Under the pieces are notes generated by a model. It was given only the letters and a program-made list of their open reading frames with translations, did not search any database and was not told where the DNA came from. From Sinimarinibacterium flocculans (GTDB lineage: Bacteria; Pseudomonadota; Gammaproteobacteria; Nevskiales; Nevskiaceae), in NCBI RefSeq assembly GCF_003201205.1, contig NZ_QICN01000004.1:186001-250000 (forward strand): a DNA stretch of 64,000 nt. Direction: 5' to 3'. A program made the translations under genes and the position numbers. Of the stretch, positions 40,982-50,014 are shown piece by piece (position 1 is the stretch's first letter; each line of letters opens with the position of its first letter).

Positions 40982-42127
40982 GTGAACAAAGTCAGCAGCA
41001 TCGACACCGCGCGCGACCGCGCGCTGGATCCGACCGAGGACATCATCGCCGACATCAAGGCCGGCAAGATGGTGATCCTCATGGACGACGAGGACCGCGA
41101 GAACGAAGGCGACCTGATCATGGCCGCCGAACTGGTGCGGCCGGAGGACATCAACTTCATGGCGCGCTACGGCCGCGGCCTGATCTGCCTGACGCTGACG
41201 CCGGACCGCTGCCGCCAGCTGCGCCTGCCGCAGATGGTCTCGCGCAACGAGGAGAGTCATCGCACCGCGTTCACGGTGTCGATCGAGGCGGCCAGCGGCG
41301 TGACCACGGGCATTTCCGCGCACGACCGCGCCCACACGGTGCGCACCGCGGTGAAGGCCGACGCGCGACCGGAAGACCTGGTGCAGCCGGGTCACATCTT
41401 TCCGCTGATGGCGCAGTCCGGCGGCGTGCTGACGCGTGCCGGGCACACCGAGGCCGGCTGCGACCTCGCGCGCCTGGCAGGACTTGCGCCCGCCGGCGTC
41501 ATCGTCGAGATCCTCAATGAGGACGGCACGATGGCGCGGCGCCCCGATCTCGAACGCTTCGCGCGTGAACACGGGCTCAAGCTCGGCACCATCGCCGACC
41601 TGATCCGCTACCGGCTCGACAACGAGCACACGGTCGAGCGCGTGGCCGAGACCCACGTGATGACCGAGTTCGGTGAGTTCCGGCTGGTCACCTACCAGGA
41701 CACGCTCGACAACACCGTGCACATCGCGCTGATCAAGGGTGCGATCGACGCACGGCAACCGACGCTGGTGCGCGTGCACCTGCGCAACACCCTGCAGGAC
41801 GTGCTGTGCGTGCAGCACGAGGAATTCGGCTGGCCGCTGCGGCGCGCGATGCACCGTGTCGCAGAGGAAGGCTCGGGCGTGATCGTGCTGCTGCGCAAGC
41901 CGGAGGCTTCGCGTGAACTGCTGCAGCAGATCGTCTCGCTGAACAAGCAGCAGCCGCTCGACGAGCCGGCGCACGACCCGCGTCAGGTCCTGCGCACCTA
42001 CGGCATCGGCGCGCAGATCCTGTCGGATCTGGGCGTGCGCAAGATGCGCGTGCTGTCGGCGCCCAAGCGCATGCAGGGCATTTCCGGCTTCGGCCTCGAG
42101 GTGGTGGACTACGTCGCCTGCGATTGA
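40982..42127 (+). CDS. ribB: DHBP synthase with degenerate GTP cyclohydrolase II domain (RibB/RibBX type)
   Basis: 381 residues from a GTG with a GAGG site. The N-terminal DHBP synthase domain (about 15-215) has [12 protein letters not shown] and the [13 protein letters not shown] loop. The C-terminal domain (about 220-381) has the GTP cyclohydrolase II fold but lacks the zinc-cysteine triad and the GDVLGS motif region: [13 protein letters not shown] stands there instead. It is therefore predicted to make 3,4-dihydroxybutanone phosphate only. A separate RibA should exist elsewhere. Confidence 0.93.
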   Translation: MNKVSSIDTARDRALDPTEDIIADIKAGKMVILMDDEDRENEGDLIMAAELVRPEDINFMARYGRGLICLTLTPDRCRQLRLPQMVSRNEESHRTAFTVSIEAASGVTTGISAHDRAHTVRTAVKADARPEDLVQPGHIFPLMAQSGGVLTRAGHTEAGCDLARLAGLAPAGVIVEILNEDGTMARRPDLERFAREHGLKLGTIADLIRYRLDNEHTVERVAETHVMTEFGEFRLVTYQDTLDNTVHIALIKGAIDARQPTLVRVHLRNTLQDVLCVQHEEFGWPLRRAMHRVAEEGSGVIVLLRKPEASRELLQQIVSLNKQQPLDEPAHDPRQVLRTYGIGAQILSDLGVRKMRVLSAPKRMQGISGFGLEVVDYVACD

Positions 42128-42660
42128 TGAAGAAGAACAGAACTGCGGCACGGGCAAAGCCGGCATCGCCGGCCGATGCGAAGACCGGCTATGCGGCCCC
42201 GGACAAACCCGGCAAGAACGAGTTCGCGCGCACGCGAGTGGCCCTGCTGTCGACGCGCTGGAACGTCGGTATCGTCGATGCGCTGCGCAGCGGGGCGAAA
42301 GCCTGCTGCCGCGACTGGGGGCTTCCGGCAGCCAACCTCGTCGAGTTCCGTGCTCCGGGGGCGTACGAGGTGCCGCTGGCGGCGCTGCAACTGCTGCGCG
42401 ACGGCGGCTTCGACGGCGTCATCGCGCTCGGTGCGGTGATCCGTGGCGAGACACCGCATTTTGATTTCGTGGCCGGCGAATGCGCGCGCGGACTCATGCA
42501 GGTGCAGATTAAGACGCGCAGGCCCGTCGGCTTCGGCGTGCTCACGGTCAACACCGTGGAGCAGGCCTGGGCGCGCGCCGGCAAGGGGCACGACAACAAG
42601 GGCTACGAGACCGCCGCCGCGACGCTGGAGATGATCCGGCTCGGCCGGAGCCTGCGATGA
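42127..42660 (+). CDS. ribH: 6,7-dimethyl-8-ribityllumazine synthase
   Basis: 177 residues from the ATG at 42127, which overlaps the ribB stop (TGATG). An upstream TTG is in frame but the ATG is better. Features are the STRWNVGIVDAL helix, FRAPGAYEVPLAA, the IALGAVIRGETPHFDFVAGEC active site and the FGVLTVNTVEQAWARAG end. The N-terminus (about 30 residues) is a basic, low-complexity extension. Confidence 0.96.
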   Translation: MKKNRTAARAKPASPADAKTGYAAPDKPGKNEFARTRVALLSTRWNVGIVDALRSGAKACCRDWGLPAANLVEFRAPGAYEVPLAALQLLRDGGFDGVIALGAVIRGETPHFDFVAGECARGLMQVQIKTRRPVGFGVLTVNTVEQAWARAGKGHDNKGYETAAATLEMIRLGRSLR

Positions 42661-43139
42661 CGAATTTCTCCGGAGCGGGCGCGAACGGCCGCAAGGGCGG
42701 CGTCACCGGGGCGGATGCGCCGCACCCAAGCCGTCGCGGCCTCGCGCGTCGCGTGACGGTGCAGGCGCTGTACCAGTGGCTGGTCAACGAGACGCCGCCG
42801 ACGGCGTTGCTCAAACAGTTCCGCGAGCAGGATGAGGGCCTCGGACGCGCCGATCCGGCGTACTTCGAGGAACTGCTCGACGGCGTCGTGACCCACGCGG
42901 CCGAGCTGACCGTCGAGATCGTGCCGCACCTGGATCGCGCGCTGAACCAGCTCGATCCGGTCGAGCACGCGATCCTGCTGCTCGGTACCTACGAGCTGCG
43001 CCACAAGCCCGAGGTGCCGTGGCGCGTCGTGGTCAACGAGGCGGTGAATCTCGCCAAGACCTTCGGCGCCGAGGACGGCTACAAGTTCGTCAACGGCGTG
43101 CTCGACAAGCTGGCGCGGCAACTGCGGCCCGACGGCTGA
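42657..43139 (+). CDS. nusB: Transcription antitermination factor NusB
   Basis: 160 residues. RRVTVQALYQWLVN begins the helical NusB domain, and the C-terminus has LLGTYELRHKPEVPWRVVVNEAVNLAKTF and GYKFVNGVLDKLARQ. The first 25 residues are a flexible extension. It binds boxA RNA with NusE during rRNA transcription. The ATG overlaps the ribH stop. Confidence 0.95.
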   Translation: MTNFSGAGANGRKGGVTGADAPHPSRRGLARRVTVQALYQWLVNETPPTALLKQFREQDEGLGRADPAYFEELLDGVVTHAAELTVEIVPHLDRALNQLDPVEHAILLLGTYELRHKPEVPWRVVVNEAVNLAKTFGAEDGYKFVNGVLDKLARQLRPDG

Positions 43140-43153
43140 GATCAGCTGGCGCG

Positions 43154-44086
43154 ATGGACGAGTTCGCGCTGATCCGCCGCCACTTCGCCGGTCTCACGCC
43201 GCAGGGGGACGGCGTAGTGCTCGGTGTCGGCGACGATGCCGCGGTGCTGCAGCCTGCAAGCGGCTGCGAACTCGTCGTCACCAGCGACACCCTGGTCGCG
43301 GGCCGGCACTTCCCCGCGGAGACCGCGGCCGGCGACATCGGCTGGAAGTCGCTGGCGGTCAACCTGTCGGATCTCGCCGCGATGGGCGCGCGACCGCGCT
43401 GGTTCACGCTGGCGCTGACGCTGCCGGATGCCGACGACGCCTGGCTCGCGGCGTTCGCCGCGGGGCTGCGAACGCTCGCCGACGCGCACGGCGTGGCCCT
43501 GGTCGGCGGCGACACGACGCGCGGGCCGCTGTCGATCACGATCACGGCACTGGGCGAGGTGCCCGCCGGTCAGGTTCTGCGCCGCGACGGCGCCCGTCCC
43601 GGCGATGCGATCTGCGTGACGGGCACGCTCGGCGACGCGGCGCTGGCCCTGCAGCAGGGTTCTGCCGCCGACGCGACACTGCGGGCGCGGCTCGACCGGC
43701 CGGCGCCGCGGATCGATGCCGGGCTGTCGCTGCGCGGCCTCGCTCATGCGGCGCTCGACCTCTCCGACGGCCTGTTCGGCGATCTTCGGCACATCCTCGA
43801 CGCCAGCCGTGTCGGCGCCGTGCTCGAGGTCGATGCGCTGCCGATGTCGCCCGCGTTTCGTGCCGCCGCCGCGGCATCGTCGCGGCGCGCGCTGCAGCTC
43901 ACCGGCGGCGACGACTACGAACTGTGCGTCTGCCTGCCGGCCGACGCGGTCGATCGCGCGGCTGCGCGGCTCGACGTGCCGCTGACGCGCGTCGGCCGGA
44001 TCACGGCCGAGCCGCAGCTGTGTCTGGTCGACGCTGCAGGGCATACCATCACGCCATCGTTCACTGCCTATCGTCACTTCCCATGA
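43154..44086 (+). CDS. thiL: Thiamine-monophosphate kinase
   Basis: 310 residues. PurM-like ATPase: GVGDDAAVLQP, TSDTLVAGRHFP, VGGDTTRGPLSITITALGE and DLSDGLFGDLRHIL are diagnostic. It makes thiamine diphosphate. The ATG follows nusB by 14 bases; the stop overlaps pgpA. Confidence 0.96.
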   Translation: MDEFALIRRHFAGLTPQGDGVVLGVGDDAAVLQPASGCELVVTSDTLVAGRHFPAETAAGDIGWKSLAVNLSDLAAMGARPRWFTLALTLPDADDAWLAAFAAGLRTLADAHGVALVGGDTTRGPLSITITALGEVPAGQVLRRDGARPGDAICVTGTLGDAALALQQGSAADATLRARLDRPAPRIDAGLSLRGLAHAALDLSDGLFGDLRHILDASRVGAVLEVDALPMSPAFRAAAAASSRRALQLTGGDDYELCVCLPADAVDRAAARLDVPLTRVGRITAEPQLCLVDAAGHTITPSFTAYRHFP

Positions 44087-44613
44087 CCGTCCGCAAGTCC
44101 CCGCGTCCGCCGCGCGCCCTGATCCTGAGTACGCCCGAGCACCTGATCGCCTTCGGTTTCGGCACCGGCCTGTCGCCGGTGGCGCCAGGAACGGTCGGCA
44201 CGCTCGTCGGCGTCCTGCTGTTCCTGCCGCTGTCGCTGCTCGATGCACCGGTCTACGCCGCGGTGCTGGCCGTGCTGTTCGCGTCCGGCTGCTGGATCTG
44301 TGGCGAAAGTGCGCGCCTGCTGGGCGTGCACGATCACGGCGGCATCGTCTTCGACGAGATCGTCGGCTATCTGGTCGCGGCGGCGCCGCTGCTGTGCTTC
44401 GCACCGCAGCCGCCACTGGTGGTCGCGCTGTCGATGTTTGCCGCTTTCGGGCTGTTCCGGCTGTTCGACATCTGGAAGCCTTGGCCGATCCGCGCGCTCG
44501 ATCGCAGCGTCCACGGCGGATTCGGCATCATGCTCGACGACCTGCTGGCCGGCGCGGCCGCAGCGCTGCCGCTATGGGGCGCGCTGTACGCCTGGACGGG
44601 CCGCCTGGCGTGA
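44083..44613 (+). CDS. pgpA: Phosphatidylglycerophosphatase A
   Basis: 176 residues with four membrane segments. GFGTGLSPVAPGTVGTL and IVFDEIVGYLV are the catalytic PgpA motifs, with FRLFDIWKPWPIR and GGFGIMLDDLLAG at the end. It dephosphorylates phosphatidylglycerophosphate. The ATG overlaps the thiL stop; the stop overlaps the next GTG. Confidence 0.96.
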   Translation: MTVRKSPRPPRALILSTPEHLIAFGFGTGLSPVAPGTVGTLVGVLLFLPLSLLDAPVYAAVLAVLFASGCWICGESARLLGVHDHGGIVFDEIVGYLVAAAPLLCFAPQPPLVVALSMFAAFGLFRLFDIWKPWPIRALDRSVHGGFGIMLDDLLAGAAAALPLWGALYAWTGRLA

Positions 44614-46406
44614 GCGCGATTCTGCGCATCGGCTGCGCGTCGGCCTTCTGGGGCGATACCGCGAGCGCCGCGGCCCAGCTCGTCGAGCGCGGCGGAATCG
44701 ACTTTCTGGTCTTCGACTATCTGGCCGAGATCACGATGTCGATCCTCGCGGCGCGGCGCATGCGCAATGCCGACGAGGGGTATGCGACGGATTTCGTCGA
44801 GCACGTGATGGCGCCGCTGCTGCCGCAGCTTTGCGAGAAGAACATCCGCGTCGTCGCCAACGCCGGCGGCGTCAATCCGCTGGCCTGCAAGCGTGCGCTG
44901 GAGGCGGTCGCCGAAAAAGCCGGCATCGCACTCAAGGTGGCCGTCGTGCTCGGCGACGACCTGCTGCCGCGCAAGAAGGACTTCGCCGACTGCCGCGAGA
45001 TCGACAGCGGCGCTTCGATGCCGCCGACACTGGTGTCGATGAACGCCTATCTCGGCGCATTCCCGATCGCGCGTGCGCTCGATGCCGGCGCGGACGTGGT
45101 CGTCACCGGCCGCTGCGTCGATTCGGCCGTCGCGCTCGGCCCGATGATCCATGCCTTCGGCTGGCGCCAGACCGACTACGACCGGCTGGCCGCCGGCTCG
45201 GTCGCCGGGCACATCATCGAGTGCGGCGCGCAGTGCACCGGCGGCAACTTCACCGACTGGGAGCAGGTGAGGGACGGCTACGCCGACATGGGCTTTCCGA
45301 TCGTCGAGGTCGAGCCTACCGGCGCGTTCGTCGTCACCAAGCCCGAGGGTACGGGCGGTATGGTGTCGGTGCACACCGTACTGGAGCAGATGCTCTACGA
45401 GATCGGCGATCCGCGCGCCTACCTGCTGCCCGATGTCGCTGTCGATTTCACCGATGTGTGCCTCGAACAGGTCGGCGAGCAGCAGGTCCGCGTCACCGGC
45501 GCGCGCGGTCAGGCGCCGACGGATACCTACAAGGTCAGCGCGACGTATCCGGCGGGCATGCGCTGCGCGGCGCTGTTCATGATCGGCGGCATCGATGCGG
45601 CGAGGAAGGGGCGTGCGTCCGCCAACGGCGTCGTCGACAAGGTGCGGCGCCAGTTGCTGGCCGCGGGGCTCGGCGACTTCAGCGGCGTGGACATCCATTG
45701 CATCGGCGCCGAGGAAAGCTACGGTCCGCATGCGCGGCCCGGCGCGCAGGCGACACGCGAAGTGGTCGTCAAGATCGCGGTCCAGCACCCGAACCCGAAG
45801 GCACTGAAGCTGTTCGCGCGCGAGATCGCGCAAGCGGCGACCGGCATGGCGCCTGGGTTCACCGGTTATTTCGGCGGCGGCCGGCCGGAACCGCACATGA
45901 TTCCGAAGCTGTTCTCGACACTGGTCCCCAAGTCGAAGGTGCCGGTCGAGGTAGCGATCGGCGAGACGCGCCTGGCCGTCGACGTGCCGGCCGCCGGCGG
46001 ATTCGTGCCGCCGCCGGAGCCGGCCGGGGACGCCGCGCCGGCGGTGATCGGGGATCCGGTGACGGTTCCGCTGGTGCGGCTGGCGCTCGCGCGCTCGGGC
46101 GACAAGGGCGATCACGCCAACATCGGCGTGATCGCGCGCGATCCGCAGTACATGCCGTACATCCATGCAGCGCTGACGACGGACGCCGTGCGCGGCTGGT
46201 TCGCACACGTGCTGGCCGGCGGCGACCAGGGACGGGTACAGCGCTGGATGCTGCCGGGTACGCACAGCCTCAACTTCCTGCTGCATCACGCGCTCGGCGG
46301 CGGCGGCGCGGGCTCGCTGCGCACCGACCCGCAGGGCAAGGCGTTTGCGCAGATGTTGCTCGATTTTCCGGTACCGGTTCCCCGCGGTCTGTTGCCCGCG
46401 GAGTGA
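44610..46406 (+). CDS. AtuA-like acyclic terpene utilisation family protein (DUF1446)
   Basis: 598 residues from a GTG overlapping the pgpA stop. DUF1446 segments are the N-terminal RIGCASAFWGDT, GIDFLVFDYLAEITMSIL, VVANAGGVNPLACKRAL and VVVTGRCVDSAVALGP, and the C-terminal domain has RSGDKGDHANIGVIAR, also found in the AtuA C-terminus. AtuA acts in citronellol/geranyl degradation in Pseudomonas; the reaction is not well defined. Its place at the end of the riboflavin-pgpA operon is unusual; it is next to ETF genes used in acyl-CoA oxidation. Confidence 0.88.
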   Translation: MSAILRIGCASAFWGDTASAAAQLVERGGIDFLVFDYLAEITMSILAARRMRNADEGYATDFVEHVMAPLLPQLCEKNIRVVANAGGVNPLACKRALEAVAEKAGIALKVAVVLGDDLLPRKKDFADCREIDSGASMPPTLVSMNAYLGAFPIARALDAGADVVVTGRCVDSAVALGPMIHAFGWRQTDYDRLAAGSVAGHIIECGAQCTGGNFTDWEQVRDGYADMGFPIVEVEPTGAFVVTKPEGTGGMVSVHTVLEQMLYEIGDPRAYLLPDVAVDFTDVCLEQVGEQQVRVTGARGQAPTDTYKVSATYPAGMRCAALFMIGGIDAARKGRASANGVVDKVRRQLLAAGLGDFSGVDIHCIGAEESYGPHARPGAQATREVVVKIAVQHPNPKALKLFAREIAQAATGMAPGFTGYFGGGRPEPHMIPKLFSTLVPKSKVPVEVAIGETRLAVDVPAAGGFVPPPEPAGDAAPAVIGDPVTVPLVRLALARSGDKGDHANIGVIARDPQYMPYIHAALTTDAVRGWFAHVLAGGDQGRVQRWMLPGTHSLNFLLHHALGGGGAGSLRTDPQGKAFAQMLLDFPVPVPRGLLPAE

Positions 46407-46423
46407 GGCCTGGATGACCGTGA

Positions 46424-46449
46424 CGCCAGCGCCGACTGTTCGGCTGGCG
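46424..46449 (+). repeat. Hairpin after the AtuA-like gene
   Basis: CGCCAG...CTGGCG with an inner CCGA/TCGG stem forms a strong hairpin 18 bases after the stop. It has no T run; it may end the rib-pgpA transcript or only stabilise it. Confidence 0.35.
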
Positions 46450-46478
46450 CTGCGAGGCCGGGCGCGGTCGACTACAAT
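46450..46478 (+). promoter_or_regulatory. Candidate promoter of the ETF-QO/etfBA genes
   Basis: TACAAT (46473-46478) is a good -10 box in a GC-rich gap; CTGCGA (46450-46455) at 17 bases upstream is a weak -35 box. Confidence 0.35.
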
Positions 46479-46544
46479 TCCGCGCTTGTCACTTGAACTC
46501 ACGAGTCCGAGCGCCCGCTCGCGGGCCCGCCAGGAAGCAGACGC

Positions 46545-48206
46545 ATGTCCGTAGAACGCGATGTCATGGAATACGACGTGGTCGTCGTCGGTGCCGGTCC
46601 CTCCGGCCTGTCGACCGCGTGCCGCCTGAAGCAGCTCGCCGAGGCCGCCGGCAAGGAGCTGAGCGTCTGCGTCGTCGAGAAGGGCTCCGAGGTCGGCGCG
46701 CACATCCTCTCCGGCGCCGTGTTCGAGCCGCGGGCGCTCAACGAACTATTCCCGGACTGGAAGGAGCGCGGTGCGCCGCTCAATGTCCCGGTCAGCGGCG
46801 ACGACATCTATTTCTTCCGCAGCGAGACGGCGGCATTCAAGATGCCGCACCTGTTCGTGCCGAAGACGATGCACAACGACGGCAACTACATCATCTCGCT
46901 CGCGAACCTGTGCCGCTGGCTGGGCCAGCAGGCCGAGGGGATGGGCGTCGAGATCTACCCGGGCTTCGCCGCGCAGACCGCGATCATCGAGGACGGCGTG
47001 GTCAAGGGCATCACCGTCGGCGACATGGGCGTCAACCGCGAGGGCGAGCACAAGCCGGACTTCACGCCGGGCATGGAGCTGCGCGCGAAGTACACGGTGT
47101 TCGCGGAAGGCTGCCGCGGTCACATCGGCAAGCAGCTGATCGCGCAGTACGCGCTGGCCCAGGACGCCGATCCGCAGCACTACGCGATCGGCATCAAGGA
47201 AATCTGGACGGTGCCCGAGTCGCAGCACAAGCCGGGCCTGGTCGTGCACGGTGCGGGCTGGCCGCTGGACCTCACCGGCACCAGTGCGCTCGGCGGCTCG
47301 TTCCTCTACCACTTCGAGAACAACCAGGTGCTGGTCGGCCTGATCGTCGACCTGTCGTACACCAATCCGCACCTGTCGCCGTTCGACGAATTCCAGCGCT
47401 TCAAGCATCACCCGGTCATCAAGCAATACCTCGACGGCGGCACGCGCACGTCCTACGGCGCCCGCGCGATCTGCAAGGGCGGCTTCAACTCGCTGCCCAA
47501 GTCGGTGTTCCCGGGCGGCATGCTCGTCGGCTGCGATCTGGGCACGATGAACTTCGCCAAGATCAAGGGCAATCACACGGCGATGAAGTCCGGCATGCTC
47601 GCCGCCGAGGCGATCGCCGAGGCGCTGCTCGCCGGCGGCGAGGGCGGTGACACGCTCGACAGCTACCCGGCGAAGTTCAAGGCCAGCTGGCTGTACGACG
47701 AGCTCTACCGCTCGCGCAACTTCGGTCCGCTGCTGCACAAGTTCGGCGCGCTGGTCGGCGGTGCGCTCAACTACATCGAGCAGAACTGGTTCGGCGGCAA
47801 GTTCCCGTTCACCGTGCACGACCTCAAGCCGGATCACGCGACGCTCAAGCTCGCGTCGGCGTCGTCGAAGATCACGTACCCGAAGCCGGACGGCAAGCTG
47901 AGCTTCGACAAGCTCTCGAGCGTGTTCCTGTCGAGCACCAATCACGAGGAAGACCAGCCGGTCCACCTCACGCTCAAGGACGCCGACATCCCGATCGCGA
48001 AGAACCTGCCGATGTACGACGAGCCGGCGCAGCGCTACTGCCCGGCCGGCGTCTACGAGGTCGTGGACGAAGGCAGCGGTCCGCGCTTCCAGATCAACGC
48101 GCAGAACTGCGTGCACTGCAAGACCTGCGACATCAAGGACCCCGCGCAGAACATCAACTGGGTGGCGCCGGAAGGTGGCGGCGGTCCGAACTACGCCAAC
48201 ATGTAG
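46545..48206 (+). CDS. Electron-transfer flavoprotein:ubiquinone oxidoreductase
   Basis: 553 residues. N-terminal FAD-binding VVVGAGPSGLSTACRL, a mid-section with the GGFNSLPKSVFPGGMLVGCDLG segment, and a C-terminal ferredoxin-like [4Fe-4S] site with cysteines in RYCPAGVYEV and NCVHCKTCDIKDP. It passes electrons from EtfAB to ubiquinone at the membrane, linking acyl-CoA dehydrogenases to respiration. Immediately followed by etfB and etfA. Confidence 0.96.
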   Translation: MSVERDVMEYDVVVVGAGPSGLSTACRLKQLAEAAGKELSVCVVEKGSEVGAHILSGAVFEPRALNELFPDWKERGAPLNVPVSGDDIYFFRSETAAFKMPHLFVPKTMHNDGNYIISLANLCRWLGQQAEGMGVEIYPGFAAQTAIIEDGVVKGITVGDMGVNREGEHKPDFTPGMELRAKYTVFAEGCRGHIGKQLIAQYALAQDADPQHYAIGIKEIWTVPESQHKPGLVVHGAGWPLDLTGTSALGGSFLYHFENNQVLVGLIVDLSYTNPHLSPFDEFQRFKHHPVIKQYLDGGTRTSYGARAICKGGFNSLPKSVFPGGMLVGCDLGTMNFAKIKGNHTAMKSGMLAAEAIAEALLAGGEGGDTLDSYPAKFKASWLYDELYRSRNFGPLLHKFGALVGGALNYIEQNWFGGKFPFTVHDLKPDHATLKLASASSKITYPKPDGKLSFDKLSSVFLSSTNHEEDQPVHLTLKDADIPIAKNLPMYDEPAQRYCPAGVYEVVDEGSGPRFQINAQNCVHCKTCDIKDPAQNINWVAPEGGGGPNYANM

Positions 48207-48253
48207 CCCCCCAGCGGTTTAATTCGACACGACTCCCGTAAAGAGAACAGCAG

Positions 48254-49000
48254 ATGAAAGCACTCGTCAGCGTCAAGCGCGTCGTGGACTACAACGTCCG
48301 CATCCAGGTGAAGTCCGACGGCAGCGGTGTGGTCACCGATGGCGTCAAGCACTCGATGAATCCCTTCGACGAAATCGCGATGGAAGAAGCGGTGCGTCTG
48401 AAGGAGAAGGGCAAGGTGACGGAGATCGTCGCCGTGACCATCGGCGGCGCGAAGAACGAGGAGACGCTGCGCACCGCGCTGGCCTTCGGTGCCGACCGCG
48501 CCATCCACGTCAAGGAAGAGGGCGAGGTGCAGCCGCTCACGGCCGCCAAGGCCTTCGCCGCGGTGCTGAAGAAGGAAGAGGCCAAGCTGTTCCTGGCCGG
48601 CAAGCAGGCGATCGACGACGACGCCAACCAGACCGGCCAGATGGTCGCCGCGCTGCTGGACATCGCGCAGGCGACGTTCGCGTCCAAGGTCGAGATCGAC
48701 GGTGACAAGGCGACGGTGACGCGCGAGATCGACGCCGGCCTGGAAACGCTCGAAGTCGACCTGCCGGCGGTGATCACCACCGACCTGCGCCTCAACGAGC
48801 CGCGCTATCTCAAGCTGCCGGACATCATGAAGGCGAAGAAGAAGCCGATCGAGGCGGTGAGCTTCGCCGATCTGGGCGTCACCCCGGCCGCGGGCCTGAA
48901 GACCACCAAGACCGTGCCGCCGCCGGCGCGCTCGAAGGGCATCATGGTCAAGACCACCGACGAACTCGTCGAAGCCCTCAAGAGCAAGGGCCTGCTCTAA
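48254..49000 (+). CDS. etfB: Electron transfer flavoprotein beta subunit
   Basis: 248 residues. The [15 protein letters not shown] start, the [21 protein letters not shown] segment and [19 protein letters not shown] (AMP-binding) are typical. With EtfA it forms the soluble FAD carrier that accepts electrons from acyl-CoA dehydrogenases. Confidence 0.97.
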   Translation: MKALVSVKRVVDYNVRIQVKSDGSGVVTDGVKHSMNPFDEIAMEEAVRLKEKGKVTEIVAVTIGGAKNEETLRTALAFGADRAIHVKEEGEVQPLTAAKAFAAVLKKEEAKLFLAGKQAIDDDANQTGQMVAALLDIAQATFASKVEIDGDKATVTREIDAGLETLEVDLPAVITTDLRLNEPRYLKLPDIMKAKKKPIEAVSFADLGVTPAAGLKTTKTVPPPARSKGIMVKTTDELVEALKSKGLL

Positions 49001-49024
49001 CCGCATATCGAGGACAGACCAGAC

Positions 49025-49960
49025 ATGAGCAAGATTCTGATTGTTGCCGAGCATGCCGAGGGCAAGCTCAATGGCGGTGTCGCCAAGACCGTGGCCGCGG
49101 CCAAGGGCGTGGGCGGCGAGATCCACGTCGCCGTGTTCGCGGCCGACGCCGCGGCCGTGGCCGAACAGGCGGCCAAGCTCGATGGCGTGACCAAGGTGCT
49201 GGCGGTGAACAACGCTGCCAATGCCAATCCGGTGGCCGCGGTGCTGGCGCCGCAGATCGTCGAGGTGGCGTCGGGCGGCTACACGCACGTGTTCGTGCCC
49301 GGCACGACCTTCGGCAAGGACCTGGCACCGCGGATCGCCGCCAAGCTCGACGTGCAGCAGGTCAGCGACGTCATGGCGGTGCACGGCCCGAACAGCTTCG
49401 ATCGTCCGATCTATGCGGGCAACGCGATCACCACCGTCGAGACGCCGGCCGGCACGGTCGTCGCCACGGTGCGGCTGGCCTCGTTCCAGGCCGTGGGCGC
49501 CGGCGGTTCGGCGAGTGTCGAGACCGTCAGCGTGGGCGCGGCGGTGCCGACGCACACGCGCTACGTGAAGCTCGAAGCGCAGAAGTCGGAGCGCCCGGAC
49601 CTGCAGTCGGCGGCCCGCGTGGTCTCCGGCGGTCGCGCGCTCGGCTCGTCCGAGAACTTCAAGGTGATCTTCGACTTCGCCGACAAGATCGGCGCCGGCG
49701 TCGGTGCCTCGCGTGCGGCGGTCGACTCGGGCTACGTGCCCAACGACATGCAGGTGGGCCAGACCGGCAAGATCATCGCGCCGGAGCTGTACTTTGCCGT
49801 CGGCATCTCGGGTGCGATCCAGCATCTGGCCGGCATCAAGGATGCCCGCACGATCGTCGCGATCAACAAGGACCCGGAAGCGCCGATCTTCGAGGTGGCC
49901 GACATCGGCCTCGTCGGCGATCTGTTCCAGGTCGTGCCGGAGCTGACCGGCAAGGTCTGA
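49025..49960 (+). CDS. etfA: Electron transfer flavoprotein alpha subunit
   Basis: 311 residues. C-terminal FAD domain with [47 protein letters not shown] and [11 protein letters not shown]. It follows etfB by 24 bases and ends in a strong terminator that also overlaps the tail of the convergent peptidase gene. Confidence 0.97.
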   Translation: MSKILIVAEHAEGKLNGGVAKTVAAAKGVGGEIHVAVFAADAAAVAEQAAKLDGVTKVLAVNNAANANPVAAVLAPQIVEVASGGYTHVFVPGTTFGKDLAPRIAAKLDVQQVSDVMAVHGPNSFDRPIYAGNAITTVETPAGTVVATVRLASFQAVGAGGSASVETVSVGAAVPTHTRYVKLEAQKSERPDLQSAARVVSGGRALGSSENFKVIFDFADKIGAGVGASRAAVDSGYVPNDMQVGQTGKIIAPELYFAVGISGAIQHLAGIKDARTIVAINKDPEAPIFEVADIGLVGDLFQVVPELTGKV

Positions 49961-49985
49961 TCGGCACCCGCCCGACGGGATCCCG

Positions 49986-50014
49986 GGGCGCGGACGTCAG
50001 TCCGCGCCCTTTTT
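49986..50014 (+). terminator. Intrinsic terminator of etfA
   Basis: GGGCGCGGAC, 4-base loop, GTCCGCGCCC (perfect 10-bp stem), then five T. It overlaps the last codons of the minus-strand S9 peptidase gene, where it lies inside coding sequence. Confidence 0.85.
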
